Part shown: one piece after another, positions 24,451 to 37,490 of the stretch | Position numbering within the stretch: position 1 is the first letter of the stretch | Layout: every line of letters starts with the position of its first letter | NCBI GenBank assembly: GCA_947623455.1 | Contig: OX392538.1 | Location: forward strand, 35,448,001-35,512,000 | From: Mimachlamys varia | Lineage: Eukaryota > Mollusca > Bivalvia > Pectinida > Pectinidae | Direction: 5' to 3' | DNA: 64,000 nucleotides | Notes under the pieces: model-generated | What the model was told of the DNA's origin: nothing | The model's database searches: none | What the model saw: the letters and a program-made list of their open reading frames with translations, nothing else | Made by a program: the position numbers and the translations under genes

Positions 24451-24899
24451 CTTATTTGTTTTGTTGCAAGTTTCCATTCAGCATAACCGGTTGTATGATG
24501 TCGTCTTCCAAGTGGAATTTGATTGATATATTTAAAAGAATAAATTGTCTGTCTTTTTTCTAAATAAATAATGCAATATAAGGTGATTTTTGTATTAATA
24601 GTAATCTTGCAAGGTTGTCGACATTTGTATTGGTATATTGCAAGCATATATGTGACGTTAAAAATAGATTACCAAATCTGATATATGCTTTGTATAAAAC
24701 TTGAAAAGTGTTGGCAAACGTAAAGTGTTATTATCTCAATACATAATTGAAGTTAAATAAGAGTCTTGTAAATGCAATTATTTTCGACGCCAATATTCAT
24801 GTGACATAAAAATATGAGCTAGCATGTTTGTCTATAGGCGTGTAGTTTACTAGCCTGTGAGTACAATATTTTCTTGGAAATATGGCAATAGCAGCGTTC

Positions 24900-25420
24900 T
24901 GTCAAAGCAAAACTCAGTGTTACCATTTTTGAAGATGTGCCACCCTCACACTTGCACGCATTTCGGCGTGCCAGTGATACATATCTTCGAGAAGCACAAA
25001 GAGTGTGTGAAGGGTGCGGGGGTCCGTGCATTGTCGTAGAGAGGATTTTGAAATTTGACATGGCACGCATCAATGCTCGTATGCGTGCCACTTGTGTGAA
25101 CCATGCTTGGATTTTGCGCGAACTCGTCGGACAATGCGTGACGATGCGGGAAGACAGCGGGAACTATGCGTTTCGTGCGTGACATTGCGGGACTGTAGAC
25201 GTAAACAATGTGCAAACAATACTTTACATATGCGTCAACAAGTAGCGCCATTACGTGTCGATGCAGACCATTTTAGCGTAGGCAGTGCGTGACTTAGGTA
25301 TGTACAGTGCGTGAACAGTCCGCAAACACGGCTTCACTGCGTACATTGTGTGTACCACAGAAATGACATGCTTTGCCACGACACATTACGGGCATATTGC
25401 GGGGACGAAAATCGTGCAAG
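24900..25420. other. CpG-rich block with repeated TGCGTGA motif
   Basis: Markedly GC-richer than its surroundings. TGCGTGAC or TGCGTGAA occurs at about 25135, 25181, 25286 and 25309, and GGCACGCAT/ATGCGTGCC form an inverted pair at 25063-25090. Overlapping ORFs on both strands (60-101 codons) share no consistent frame, so a coding role is not supported. Confidence 0.5.
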
Positions 25421-25910
25421 TGTCAGATGGTAGCAGCATGCATTTCCTAGATTTTGTCAGGTGTGGTATAAATAGTGTTGATATGAAGGCAAGTGGATGT
25501 GCATCGTTTTCTATCTCCATCTTGTCGTATCTAGTCTTACTTGTTATCTTAAAACTAGTCACTGTTATTGACAGGGAAAGAAAATCAATATCAAAACATT
25601 TTATTATAAAAAATAAATAACCCAATCATTCATTCCAACCTTTCTTGATTATATAACCTAATACTCGCGAACTCAAGTAGAAACATAAACAAACAACTGT
25701 TCTAAATCCGTTACCTAGCAACTGCAAAATTTGACGAGACGCCATAACAACAGGATGCATGCTGTCAATCTCGATTATATCGCCATGGAGTTTAAACACG
25801 TTGAAATAGCATATTATTATGTGATACTTGTTTCCCTATGTGACAAGTAATTTTGCACGAAAGAAAAGAGAAGGTTCGCAACGACCTATTCTTAAGTTTT
25901 AAGATATCAT

Positions 25911-26208
25911 TAATTCGAGGTTCCTCTATTCCGCATTATAAAAACATATTTGTTGTCTAAAAGCAGTTCACAAATTATGATCCATTGTTATGAGACATTT
26001 GCAAACATCTAATATTGTTCTCAACTCACTGGGGAGCATACAACCAATTCTGCCATTTCGGCGCTCACAGCTAGCAATCTACATTTTCTAGCACTGCCCA
26101 ACCTTGTACTAATTTACAGCTCAGTAGACTGGAACAATGGAACAAGCGAAGTAAAGTATCTTGCTCAAGGATGCATGGCCGGAACTCGAACTCGCAAGCC
26201 TTAGATCA
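25911..26208 (-). mobile_element. Type C SINE copy
   Basis: Plus-strand TAATTCGAGGTTCC, CAACTCACTGGGGAGCATAC, CATTTCGGCGCTCACAGCTA and GAACTCGAACTCGCAAGCC (B-box side) are present. Diverged in the first third. Confidence 0.8.
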
Positions 26209-26214
26209 AAAAGG

Positions 26215-27010
26215 GAGGAATATGCTAAGGAAATTATGAGACTACACGGTAATGTTCTCAATCTTTTCTTTTAAATCAGGGATTAAAAAGGATAAATATT
26301 ATTTATCTACTAAGTTATGTTTTTCAGATTATGCTGATAATGTCGTCCCATTCTTTTCTTGGTTTTTATTGCTGTCTTTCCATTTCTGGTGTACACCACC
26401 ACTATTACTGTAATCAGTTTTGTACCCTGATAAATAATTTGTATTTTGTATATCCGAATACAACGTGGTTATGTCCCTCAAATTTACTTATTGGCAACCA
26501 TGGGAGTTTTGTGTCTCCAACTGTCCAACATAATAGTTTGCACGAATAATAGTTTGATTAACATGACTTTAAAACAAAACAGCTGTGCTGACAAAGTGCC
26601 TGACAATCCTTATTGCATTGAAGCGTACGTGATATACAGACCCAGAGGAAATAAAAAGTAGAGCGCCTTTAAGATCAAGACTTGCATAACCTTAATGTTG
26701 ATATAATGGCAATGCTGTAATGAAATGTCTTTCGTCAGCCCTCTGTTTTTATCATTTGTATCATATTGTCAAAAGGATTCTTCATACGCATGTAACCTCC
26801 TTCACTCATGAAAACGCATTCAAACATTTCCATTTCAAAGGTTGGAGTATACCGTCAGTAGAGTACCAACCGTTCGAGCGAGCATACATCGAAGTGGGCA
26901 CATTGTCTCCAGCAGTACTTTTCTAACCCTTAAATATTGGAACTTGGATCAGAAAATAACTGACATTTATAATCAGCCAACGGGAAATTAAGGACTTTCT
27001 CGTCGCGCGC
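26215..27010. other. Stretch with weak plus-strand ORFs
   Basis: ORFs at 26331-26549, 26446-26661 and 26720-26926 overlap or follow one another. The last ends ERAYIEVGTLSPAVLF. Composition is mildly protein-like but frames, starts and splice sites do not assemble into a gene. Confidence 0.3.
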
Positions 27011-27014
27011 AACC

Positions 27015-27281
27015 CTATATATACACACTGTAATATCCGGTTGCATTGCTGTCGTAGATATTAATGCACGGGTCGATTTGCTGCATGTTCATGCGAACTA
27101 GAATTAATCCCAAATTCATCGATGGCCAGGTAAGCTGATTTAACGTAATATACTGCATTGTCGCGCCATCATGCAAGATGTTATCAGTTGAGTGTGATAA
27201 TATACTGAATATATCTGTTTGACAATATTTCGGAAATTCTTTTCTTAGATGTAAGTCACTGAATAGCGCGGCTGTTATCAA
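27015..27281 (-). CDS. 88-codon ORF, possible secreted-protein exon, uncertain
   Basis: The frame includes FSDLHLRKEF, NQLTWPSMNL and QQIDPCINIY and ends YYSVYI and stop. Residue use looks more protein-like than most chance ORFs nearby, with two cysteines and few low-complexity runs. It may be the second exon of the signal-peptide ORF at 27654. No homologue is recognised and function is unknown. Confidence 0.28.
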   Translation of the reverse strand: MITAALFSDLHLRKEFPKYCQTDIFSILSHSTDNILHDGATMQYITLNQLTWPSMNLGLILVRMNMQQIDPCINIYDSNATGYYSVYI

Positions 27282-27447
27282 CGTGTTGGTCGTGTTATAC
27301 GTTTAGCGTGATAGGAATATTGAGTTATGAAAACAGACACGTTTGATTTCCTCAAAACTGACAAAGCATGCAATATTCTTATATGAGTTCGTGTCTAAAC
27401 TATAACTAACATTGAGATAAAAAGAACTGAGGAATATATAGTTTAAA

Positions 27448-27654
27448 TTACTTTCCAGGAACACAAACGCAAATAGGTGATTCATTATGGCGTTTGTAAT
27501 GTTCCTTAGTAAGCCTTTGCGTTGACACCAATTCCGACCTACACACCAGTAAACCAGTGAAGCAATGTACGATTTCCATTTTTTCACCTTGAAATGGCCA
27601 GGGTAGCAGGATAGACGACCACGCAATAACAACGTAAACGAGAAACGTGTGCAT
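27448..27654 (-). CDS. Small ORF with signal-peptide-like start, uncertain
   Basis: This 68-codon ORF opens MHTFLVYVVIAWSSILLPWP, a plausible signal peptide, and later has a Cys-containing segment ending ICVCVPGK. A GTGAAA donor-like site follows codon 22 (after PFQ plus one base). An acceptor-like ATAACAG near 27278 would join it in frame to the ORF at 27015-27281. No family is recognised. The ORF is near the length expected by chance in AT-rich DNA, so it is only a candidate. Confidence 0.25.
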   Translation of the reverse strand: MHTFLVYVVIAWSSILLPWPFQGEKMEIVHCFTGLLVCRSELVSTQRLTKEHYKRHNESPICVCVPGK

Positions 27655-28699
27655 GGAACACTACGATTGGCTTAGGTTTGGATGGTGGACTGGGTTCTGT
27701 AATATGTGTTTTACAGTAGAGAGGAGAGCTAATCTACCGTGAAGATGCAACTGTCAGAATTCCTGCAGAAATGGATTACGGCACGTGACCAACCAAGTGC
27801 GCACGTGACTGCCTTCTATCCGCATTCTGTGGGAGGTCTTCACCACTTCCGTTTATAGAATATCTCTATTAAAAATGCATTAAAAGAAACTATATAAAAA
27901 TGAAATTTTCTCGACATTCATAAAATAACCAGCTCATAAATTAACGACAGTCGTGTGTTTACTTCGTAAGACACTTGTACATGATTAAAGTGAGATTGAC
28001 GCATGACAATTTGAATTTTGTTAAATTTGAATATAATATTAAAGAATTATAAAAATATCATTTTATTTCCATTGTAGGCTCGTTTCATCTCTTTATAACT
28101 TCTTGGTGGTCATACATTAAATTTCACGGTGCATTAAGTCGAAAAATGTTGTTCCCCTCAACATAATTAGAAATCTGAATTATTCATTGGCGTGTGAGAT
28201 CCTGTCCGCGCCGTAGCTGGTCAATAATGCATGAACTTTGCACGTGTATAGCATGTCCATGATGTCTCCCCATCATGATTGTCTGGTCAATATGATGCCT
28301 ACACTCATTTCGTTGCATTGCGTTGTACATGCAACTTGCATATACGTATTTATGAATCTAATATGAATAAATATGTTAATGTATATATTTTATTTTACTC
28401 TGTGAATTTGATCATCAAACATTAATAAATTATGATAAAAATTGATAAATGAGAGTAAAACTCATGAAACATAAATAGTATTCAGCCTTTTTTAGTGTGC
28501 ATTAAATACAGGCAGTAGACAATATTGCATGCTTATTTTTTCGGTTATTTTTAAAAGTATTGATTTAATTTTTGAAAAAAATAACAAGTCTTGAAAGACC
28601 TTTTTAAGAAAAGAATATTTCATAAATCATAAGAAACCTTATGCGAGCATTTCTAGGGTTGAATTTTTCCTGTGTAAGTATAACATAAGATACGACAAA

Positions 28700-29150
28700 G
28701 TCTTTCCCGCGGAATAAAGCTGTAAGCAGGCCACACAATGTTATCAATAGCGAACTGTATGTGGGGCCTATTGCATACACACAAGCTAGCGGCCGCCATA
28801 TTTGTTATCACTGTAAACCGCAGACCGCCGTGCCTTCACACCTTTCCCTGTGTCAATAAAAACACTACGAATGTTGCCACACGTAAAAATCTAACTACAT
28901 TTCATCAATGAAATACATCTTACCTGTATGGCGCTCTTCAGGCTAGAAAACTGGACAATTTGGACTCCAAAGTCTGCATATCCTTTTCATTTTCACGTCG
29001 AAATGGGTCGATAACAGGCAGCCAAGTCACATGACTTGGCGGTAATTTAGCCCACAAGTTCGATACAGATATGCAAGCGACGTACGGAGACCAAACGAAG
29101 GCAATTTTTGCATGCGGCGTTTTAAGTTCTCTGCATTTACTATGCAAAAA
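28700..29150 (-). promoter_or_regulatory. Possible promoter and untranslated first exon
   Basis: A GC-richer island in AT-rich DNA. It has AATATGGCGGCCGC on the minus strand (YY1-like, 28793-28806), a perfect 20 bp palindrome GCCAAGTCACATGACTTGGC (29021-29040) centred on an M-box TCACATGA, and a strong minus-strand donor CGCCATACAG then GTAAGA at about 28917-28922. It could feed an untranslated first exon into the PCGF acceptor at 12624, a 16 kb intron; this link is inference. Confidence 0.35.
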
Positions 29151-29159
29151 TTAGGCCTC

Positions 29160-32100
29160 ATGTGTGCCAAGCCAGTTTGTTTTTCCAGTGTCAGTCATTG
29201 GTGCGACTGGTTCATCCTTTAGCCCGGCTACAAGTCACATAAGTAATTACATCAAACAGTTAGGCAGGAAGGATGAGTGGGGGAGGAAAGACATTAACAG
29301 ACATCCCTTGGCTTAATTAAACAAAATCTGTTTGAAGGAGGAAAATACGGGTCTCGGGAGAATTGGAGCCGAAATGTGCGTTAATGCCACATTATGTCAC
29401 CAGGATAGAGTAATAAAGGCACCATCTCACTTTGAAGATGATAAATTGCCTCGACGCTGGAATTATTTAATTTTTGGATTTTAAAAATTAGTTTCATTTA
29501 AAATTTATAATTAAACATCAATGAAATTTTTACATGAAATGATATTTTTAAATCCTTAGTGGAAATGAGATTATAGATTATTTATTTTTAAAATTGAGTA
29601 ATTCCGTTAAAACGCTGAATTATCTGCTCTGCTAATTAGTTTATTTGTTTTCAGTTAATAAAAATGATTCATAGCTTGTTTTCCAAACAAATATATCATA
29701 TGCGTTGATCCTTTTTACAAAAACGGTACAAATATTGATACAATCTCTCATATGCTTCTAACTGAAGTACTATATTTCCTTTAGAACGATTGTTTTCAAA
29801 CGTAATATTTTTAATTGATCAATCAAATGTAACCGCATTATTGCAATGAACGAAATCCAAACACATTCATCACATCATAAACATGTTTTTAATCATTACA
29901 TCCATAGAACAAGAGGTATGATATTATATTAATATTAAGGAGCGATATATACTCAAAAGAAAGAAATCTGCAATCAAACAGTTTTCGATTTCTAATTCTA
30001 AAATAATAAGTAAAATATATTTTCTTTTAGATATCGTTTGTTCGTTCTGGGGCATTGTTGTTGGTTTTTCAGTTTCTCTGGTCAGTATTTTCTCTTTGCT
30101 AATTTTCGTCTCCTATCCATCCTATTTCACCGCTGACAAATATACGTATGCATAGCCACATTAAACTTGAACATGTTCACAAATAAACAAAAAATAACTT
30201 GGCATGCTGCCCACAAATAAATCCTTCTTCCTTGTGTAGTGTATATTCACATATTTGAATCCGATAGCTAATGTAATAAAGCTGTGTATGTATGTGTGTA
30301 TTGAGCCTATTGCATTATTAAACAATTGATGTAAGAATAACTCTGGTTTTAGCTGTGTCATATTGTGCATTGACGGTTGGTAGGAAGTTGCATGTCAGCA
30401 AGCGAGTTTGCAGGCACATATCCATATAAGTATATATTATCTACAGGAAAAATACAAACACGAATGTAAAACATTAAAGCTTTCATTGTCAATATCCAGA
30501 TGCTAAATCAGATTGAGCATATGAAGAATGATAATTTAAGCGATAAAGCTTAGCAGCACTCGTGTTTGTATTTTTTTCCTCGTTGAAATCCAGACAGTGA
30601 GAAAATGTATTCATATCATGTAGAATATATCAAATAGTAAATTGTATCAGATGATAATTTATGTTTAATTTTTTTTTAATAAATTTTCATTTCTATATTC
30701 TAGTCTTGTTATTGAGTTTATTATAAGTTATCCCAATATCATATAGATAACAGGCAATGCCTGCATTATTAAATTATTTTATTGCAGATTTGTATCACCA
30801 ATTAAATAACCTTGACAAACAATTGATTATTTAAAAATAAGTATTAGTGGTTTAATCATACCACTGTCGCCTTTTTGTTTAGACAATCTCTATTTTATTG
30901 TACTTTTTATTAAGAAATATATCTAATTTTACATAAATATTACTTTGATATAAACAGTGATAAACCAACATATTTAAATGTCTTGTCATTTTCATTGACA
31001 AGAAGACTGGTTTTAAAAATTATTTGTTTCTTGTTCACGTATTTCCAAAACAGCATGATCTTTTGTTATCATGTCGTCATAGATATTTGATATTTCCACT
31101 TATATTTTGTAATTATTTATATGAATGATATACTCAATCTCTAAAGATGAACTTACACATGCGCTGCACATTTTAAATTTAGTAGGTGCAGCAAGCCAAA
31201 ACAATTAATTAGCAAATGAAGATATCAGCATTATTAAGGTTTTTGTTAACATGAAGAATTATCTTGCCTTTACAAGACATTATTTGGACTTAGATTGTTG
31301 ACAGTGATATTTAATAATAATTAGTATGCAGTACATTTGAGTTGCATTTTGATGTGTTTAACTAAATAACTAGCACACAAAACATATCGACAAGATTATA
31401 AATTAATTCAAGCATCAACAAAATTATAAATTCGTAGCAAATTATTAAGTCATAATAATTAGCATGTGAGTGCGTGATTAATCATCTTTTCAGTAATATA
31501 ATATTTAATAATTATAGAAAACACGTGTTAACCTCCAGTTTCTGTAATATGTTACAAAGATGAGTTTTAGCCGGATTCAATAAAATGTTAAATCGTCAAA
31601 TCTAAAGTTGGTCAACAGTAAGCTCATACTGAATAACAATGCATACATGCGTGTCAAATAGTGTCTTCGGTATTTAAAAATGCTTCTTTTAGTGGATATC
31701 ACAAGGACATATGTTGTTTATTCGAAGGGCCATTAAGAAACACGGAACAAACTAGATATTAAGCAAACAAAACTTCTTAAAACAAATAAAAATCAAAACA
31801 AATGGAAAACATCAAGAACGATCATCTATGGAATGTAAACAAATCTAAATGTAAAGAGCATTTAACGAGTTTGAATGGAAACACAGTTGGATGATTGTGT
31901 ACATTTTTTTTAAACACATCAATGTTTTTGCAATTGTTTTTTTTTTTTGCTTGATTTTTTTTTGCTTGACTTTTTTTTTTTTATCAAAATTGATGATTAT
32001 TTTATTGATTTCATGAGTAATGAAACGACTATTTAGCGGCGATTTCATTTCGCTATAAATGCGGTCATAAATCCTATGTACAATATAGTACATTACTCTT

Positions 32101-32270
32101 ACAGTTTACATACCTCTAATTTAAACTATTTCGCGGCGATTAATTTTCGCAGATTTTAACCAACTCCGAAATACGCGAAAATTTATCGCACGCGAAAATA
32201 AGCTTGTTTACAGTAAGGGCTAATAATTTACAATGCGCTGAAAATAATGGACCTTGTTCATTTTCGGGCT
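29160..32270. other. Very AT-rich gene-free stretch
   Basis: Three kilobases of A/T-rich DNA with poly-T runs and no exon-like or repeat-like segment recognised. Confidence 0.5.
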
Positions 32271-32427
32271 AAACGCGACAAATTGGAAATGGAAAGTCGC
32301 CGAAATCACTAGAATGATAATAGACAAAACTACTTTTATGATGGCAAAGTACTGAAAGTGGGGAAAGATTGATCTGACACACACATGTGCTACGCATTTG
32401 GAACGAGTTACACTGTATCAACAGCTG

Positions 32428-32500
32428 TTTCGTCCTTCTAGGACTTGTCGGTGATGTCAGGGACCAAAAGGTGGCAATCAAAATTGGTTTTAACAGAATT
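32428..32500 (-). repeat. Diverged copy of the hammerhead-like repeat
   Basis: On the minus strand: CAATTTTGATTGCC, GGTCCCTGACATCACCGACA, AGTCCTAGAAGGACGAAAC. It matches the 3185 unit in order, with two core differences. The flanks CAGCTGTTGATACAGTG are not shared with 3185. Confidence 0.7.
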
Positions 32501-32789
32501 TTATTAACAATTATGTACAATACAACATTTTGATATAATGGGATTTGGCAACATGACTTCACTCTTATATTAAGCAATCTCCCAGGAATCGAAATTGTCT
32601 AAACTACTGTATAATCCGAAGGCTACGGAACCATATTATGAACCATGACACTAGTCAAATGAGATCAATGGAGACTGCAAACTTAACCGATCTACCAAGT
32701 TGTATCTTGAAAGATGAATTTAACACTCACATACATGTGTAACTGGAGTACAACAACTGTTTCCTTGATCAATCATCATTATATTTTAA

Positions 32790-33050
32790 GTTGTGGTCGG
32801 GTGATGCAGTAGATAGCGCACTTGCCTTTCACCAAGGCGGCCGGGGTTCGATTCCCCGACTGGACGTGAAAAGGTATTGGGGTCACCTGCCCGACTACGT
32901 GGGTTTTCTCCGGGTACTCCGGTGTCCTCCCACAATAAGACCCCTCGCGCGCTAATATCCGGGCCAACAAGAGCGATTAATATAATTTGGATAACTTGTT
33001 TCATAATTGTTGTAAAAAAAATAAAATTGATATTATATATCAATCATTAT
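32790..33050 (+). mobile_element. tRNA-headed SINE (type B), near full length
   Basis: Head GGGTGATGCAGTAGATAGCG, B box GGGGTTCGATTCC, then GGTCACCTGCCCGAC, GTTTTCTCCGGGTACTCCGG and AATAAGACCCCTCGCGCGC. The tail is ATAACTTGTTTCATAATTG followed by A-rich sequence. The cleanest copy in the window. Confidence 0.92.
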
Positions 33051-33498
33051 TATTATTATTTTGTAGCGAAAACTATACAATACACAAGTAAGTGTATGTC
33101 ATGCTAGTTCTGTTTCTCTTCAATTTCGTACATGACAGTTAAGTTCCATCCAACATTTGGGGGCGATGTACGATGAAAAATTAATTTTGTTAGATGACGT
33201 TTCTAATCAATATTTATTTTCCACATCTGGTATGAGGTTTGAACGACACCACACATTAAATACATCTGATGCAGCACATTGAATATAAAGATTATTATTG
33301 TTTTGTTTTCTTTTTGATTTTGTTCGTACAAATAACTCAATTGCATTTAAGGTCTATTATTAATTCAGCTGAATATATTTCTAATAAGTTTCCCGCAAGT
33401 CAATATAGTTGGTTGTTTACTGTATGAATTATTAATAATAGACAATAAAACAATGCTGAAGCCGAAGTAGTGATAATTTTGTAGACAAATATATGTCT

Positions 33499-33736
33499 GG
33501 GCCCAGTTGTTCAAAGGGTGATAAGCTTAATCACTATTTAACGACATTTTTCAAACTTTAATAATTCTGTCAATATACAAGGTAAAATCTTAAAATTTTG
33601 CATATTAATTGACAACATGTGATATTTGATACCAGTAAAGTTGTAAATAAATCTATGGTTTAATTTTAAAGTTACAGGATAATTAAAATTTGCGCCAATT
33701 ACTGATTAACCTAATTACCCTTTGAGCAACTGGGCC
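33499..33736. mobile_element. 238 bp MITE (GGCCCAGTTGTTCAAA ends)
   Basis: Left GGGCCCAGTTGTTCAAAGGG and right CCCTTTGAGCAACTGGGCC are inverted repeats. The inner flanks TGATAAGCTTAATCACT and CTGATTAACCTAATTA are also related. No ORF and no clear target duplication. Confidence 0.8.
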
Positions 33737-33904
33737 GAGGAGTTAAAGAGTAGAAACATCAAAGTATCTTTAAAAGCTTGATCGTATGTTTTCATTTCAT
33801 TGGGTCTTATTCTGTAGTGCATTGTTTTATACTTTGTATGTTTGATGATGTTTTTCACTTCGTTTTGGTTGATGTTTTCATGGTCACATAATGGCTAAGT
33901 CTTT

Positions 33905-35240
33905 TTTTGGTTTAAACTTTATTTTATTGGGGATATAGCAGTAGTACATACAAATATTACAAATTTAAGGATACAGAAACAAGTAAACATAGTGTTTTTA
34001 TTAATCCGTCTCCTGAATACAGATGTAGTAGTAGGTTATGGACCGATATTGACAAAATTAATATTACATGTGTGATATATATTTATTTATATATAAAATG
34101 TGCAGGGAAGAAGAAAGGGTTCAGGGGTCGGGTTGGGATAATTGTGTTGCATCGCGGTTGGCATCAAAACTGCAAGAATGGAACAAAGTGTGGTTCTTTA
34201 CCATCGGTGTTCATAATAAAAATACACTATACACTATTTGATATAAGTATTGGGACTGCACATGTTTTTCTGTAGATATTTACTATTAGTATATAGTGCG
34301 CCATACTAAGTGTATACATGTATAAGTATCGCGTTTTTGTGTGGTGGTTCTTTTTTGTGTTTCTCTAAATTCATTGTTCTAATTTTTTTTCTATGTAATG
34401 TCATGCAATGTTATGTTATGTAGTGACATATATTTTGGTTAATATCTCCGCAGTATTCTCAACATTCAAACTTTACTTACTTTTAGCTGTCTTACTCATG
34501 TATATGTATTGTAAGACAAGCGTATGTATGGGCCGGAAGGCTAAAAGCTAATAAAAATAATTGAATTAAACTTATATAAATTATATATCTATATCACAAA
34601 AGGTTCTTTTCTGTGCATGTATATGCTAACTGATACAGCTAGTTTACCAAAATATGGACAGGCATTCAAGAATTTGTTAATAAAATATTTGGAGGGATCT
34701 TTCATCAAATATCAAGAAGCACTGTGCCATTCGCTCGGTGCGCCAAGGTGTATATTTAAACAAAGCTTCCAGGTACATTATCATTTTCATGTTGATTTTT
34801 AAATCGACTCAGTGCATTACAACATTCTCCGAAGGAGGATCAGTTGAAATCGTCAAAACCTACATTGGCAGTCGGAAGGTTTTGGCAGCAGTCCAACTTT
34901 TACAAATGAAGAATCCAAAATAACTTTTTTTTACACAATTTATCACTTGGATGGAGTTTGACTTTCGTGTCCAAAGTGTCGTATGTTTTGTTGATGTTGC
35001 ATAAAATATATAAAATATATGGGCATAGGATGTTCAAATAAATATCATTCAATTTCAGAATTTATTTTATAACAGATGAGACATAATTGAATTTTTACAA
35101 GTGTGGATACAAATGGTGTTCTAATACAATTCCTCATGTATTGTTTAAATGACTTAGTTCTACAAAATCATACGATCATCGTCTGCAGCATAATTATGAT
35201 TCCCAATATCACACCTTTTGAAAAAAGACATGATCTTTTT
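33905..35240. other. AT-rich stretch with possible LINE-like 3' tail
   Basis: GGGCCGGAAGGCTAAAAGCT then AATAAAAATAATTGAATT at 34530-34567 looks like a retroposon 3' tail, but no reverse transcriptase frame precedes it. ORFs at 34617-34923 are unassigned. Confidence 0.3.
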
Positions 35241-35261
35241 ATAAACACATATTAGCTGAAG

Positions 35262-35380
35262 AGTAAGTTACATTGCATTTGCGGGGGTCTCCATGTAAAT
35301 ATTTTAATTTTGTTCATATTTTGCCCTTACTTTAATCGATTTCGAGTTCGGATTATGGTTTTGTCGACGATTTAGTATTC
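35262..35380 (+). repeat. Dispersed repeat D, 3' half
   Basis: GGGTCTCCATGTAAATATTT, TTTCGAGTTCGGATTATGGT and TTAGTATTCTCTAATT. The 5' half is absent. Confidence 0.72.
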
Positions 35381-35690
35381 TCTAATTATAATTACATTAC
35401 GTATGAGAACAATTTCCCATTTTATGACAGAGTAATTCATAGATTTCCAAGACGAGTATTTTTTGCATATTTGCATGAAAAATGACAATCATTCAAAACA
35501 TCAGTCAAAAGAGTTTGACAAATCTGTAATTTTTCAATATACCACTTTTGATCTTAAAAACATCCTTCTTTCATTTGCTGATGTTTCTCGCAACCAAAAC
35601 GTCCTGGGTCTTGATAGGTGGCAAACAGTTGTTCATTGGAATGAATATAAATATTTTCATTGTTGGTGCTTGACCTAAGTTGAAATAAAC

Positions 35691-35945
35691 TAGTGAATAC
35701 CGAAGCGTTAAAAAAATCATAATCCGAACTCAAAATCGATTACACCAGGGGCAAAATATGAACAAAGGAAAGCATTACATAGAGACTCTTGTAAAAGTAC
35801 AAGAGAATAAGACCAGGTGTTCCGGAGAGTAAGCGTCTTCTGCTTCATCGACGACACCCACCATGTAAATGTTTGTTACATCCAAGTAAATATCAAGTTC
35901 CCAAAATGAGAACCGAGTCATCATTGTCAATCACAACAAGTAAAC
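35691..35945 (-). repeat. Dispersed repeat D, reverse, near complete
   Basis: GAATACCGAAGCGTTAAAAA, GGTGTTCCGGAGAGTAAGCG and TTCATCGACGACACCCACCA match the copy at 12692 over the full length. Confidence 0.85.
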
Positions 35946-35949
35946 ACAC

Positions 35950-37485
35950 TAATAAGCATACTCAAAACCGTCAATATTCATATCACTTAAAGATACAGAG
36001 TATTTCTCAATGAGACAAAGATGGCGACCATAAAACTTGCCCATAGTTCTGAACAATCTTTAAAGGTCACAAAGATTAAATTGCATTTTTGGAGTCAGAC
36101 AAGGATAGCTTACTTTGTCCAATTTGTTTTGTGTTAAGAATATAATGATATAATAGGCACGATCGTTTTTATATAACTGCGATTTTTTTAGAACAAAATT
36201 TCAACTTTTAGTATTTCTGAAAGAAAAATGTCTGGCAGAATACATACTTATTTAATAAACACTGATTACTAAATCTCCATGATAATGTGAAATTGAACAA
36301 ATACTTGAACGGCTTTGATATTACATTAACATAATTGTTTTTATAGGTAGAATATGTATATGTCAAGTTCTTAAAAGTTTATGATAAACATTCACATTGT
36401 TATTTAAGAATTATTGGAAATTATCAACTTTGTGAAAATGTTGCATGCGTTTTATTCTACAAGTGTGATTAAAATATATTACTTCTAAAGTTCATTTACG
36501 CTATGTATATCTTTATGACATATTCAGGATCTCAAAATAACAGTAATTCTTATATACTGCACGATGAGCATTTTTTTTTTAATTTATAATTACCGGTGAA
36601 ATATATCTGTTATTATGTTAGCATAACCCCGTCAATCACCTGGTGTGATGCAAGGAGGTCCTTTACAGTTATCAGTAGCAGAATCTGCATACGGCAAAAA
36701 TAAACAAATAAAAATATATCGGAGTAGGGCCAAAAGTTGACTTCCACCTTTTAGAAATGCATACGAAGATTGTCATCACTGACGAATGATTTTATTAAAT
36801 AAATCAGTTTTTAAGCCTCTGTATTTTTCTTCCAGCTTCAGTTTTATTGTTTAATCTATTTTTGTCGTTGATTACCCAGGCACATTATGTTTCTCTAGAG
36901 AATACATTATTCTTGTTTTCAATCTTACGCCACAGGACGAAGATCGCGTCGCAAATCATAAGAACTTGACCCCATAATAAGAAGATTAACCTATAAAAAC
37001 GACTAGTGGTTATTAAATAAGTTTATTTACAGCAGGACACGTATCCATGAAACCGTTTTCATGCTCAAGCACGGATTTTGTACTCAAACATGATTTCTTT
37101 TTCATGTTATAAATTAATGATGAATCTTATTTTGTCAAAAACTCGTAAAACAGTTGAAGGGACTTCAAGCTAAATACTGTTTTTAATGTTTACTTATCAA
37201 ACTTTCTGATTTTTTGACATGATACAATGTATAAGGGAGTGAGGATATAAGAAAAGTCATAGGAGAAAATTATCTAACTATCAAAAATACAAATAGCTAA
37301 AAAGAGTTTTGAACAACAGAAAAAAATGGCACACATCATAGATATTTCGTTGTGTAATATTTTAATGTGTTGCCTCATACTTTCATGAAAGATTAATCGG
37401 TCTCGTTTTTATTAGATATAGAACAAGCTGATATGGAATTTATGATTTAATTTTCACATATTTTAATCTTGATACTATTAAACAT
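35950..37485. other. AT-rich sequence, nothing recognised
   Basis: No ORF of note, no exon-like segment, no repeat matching elsewhere in the window. Confidence 0.5.
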
Positions 37486-37490
37486 TCCAG

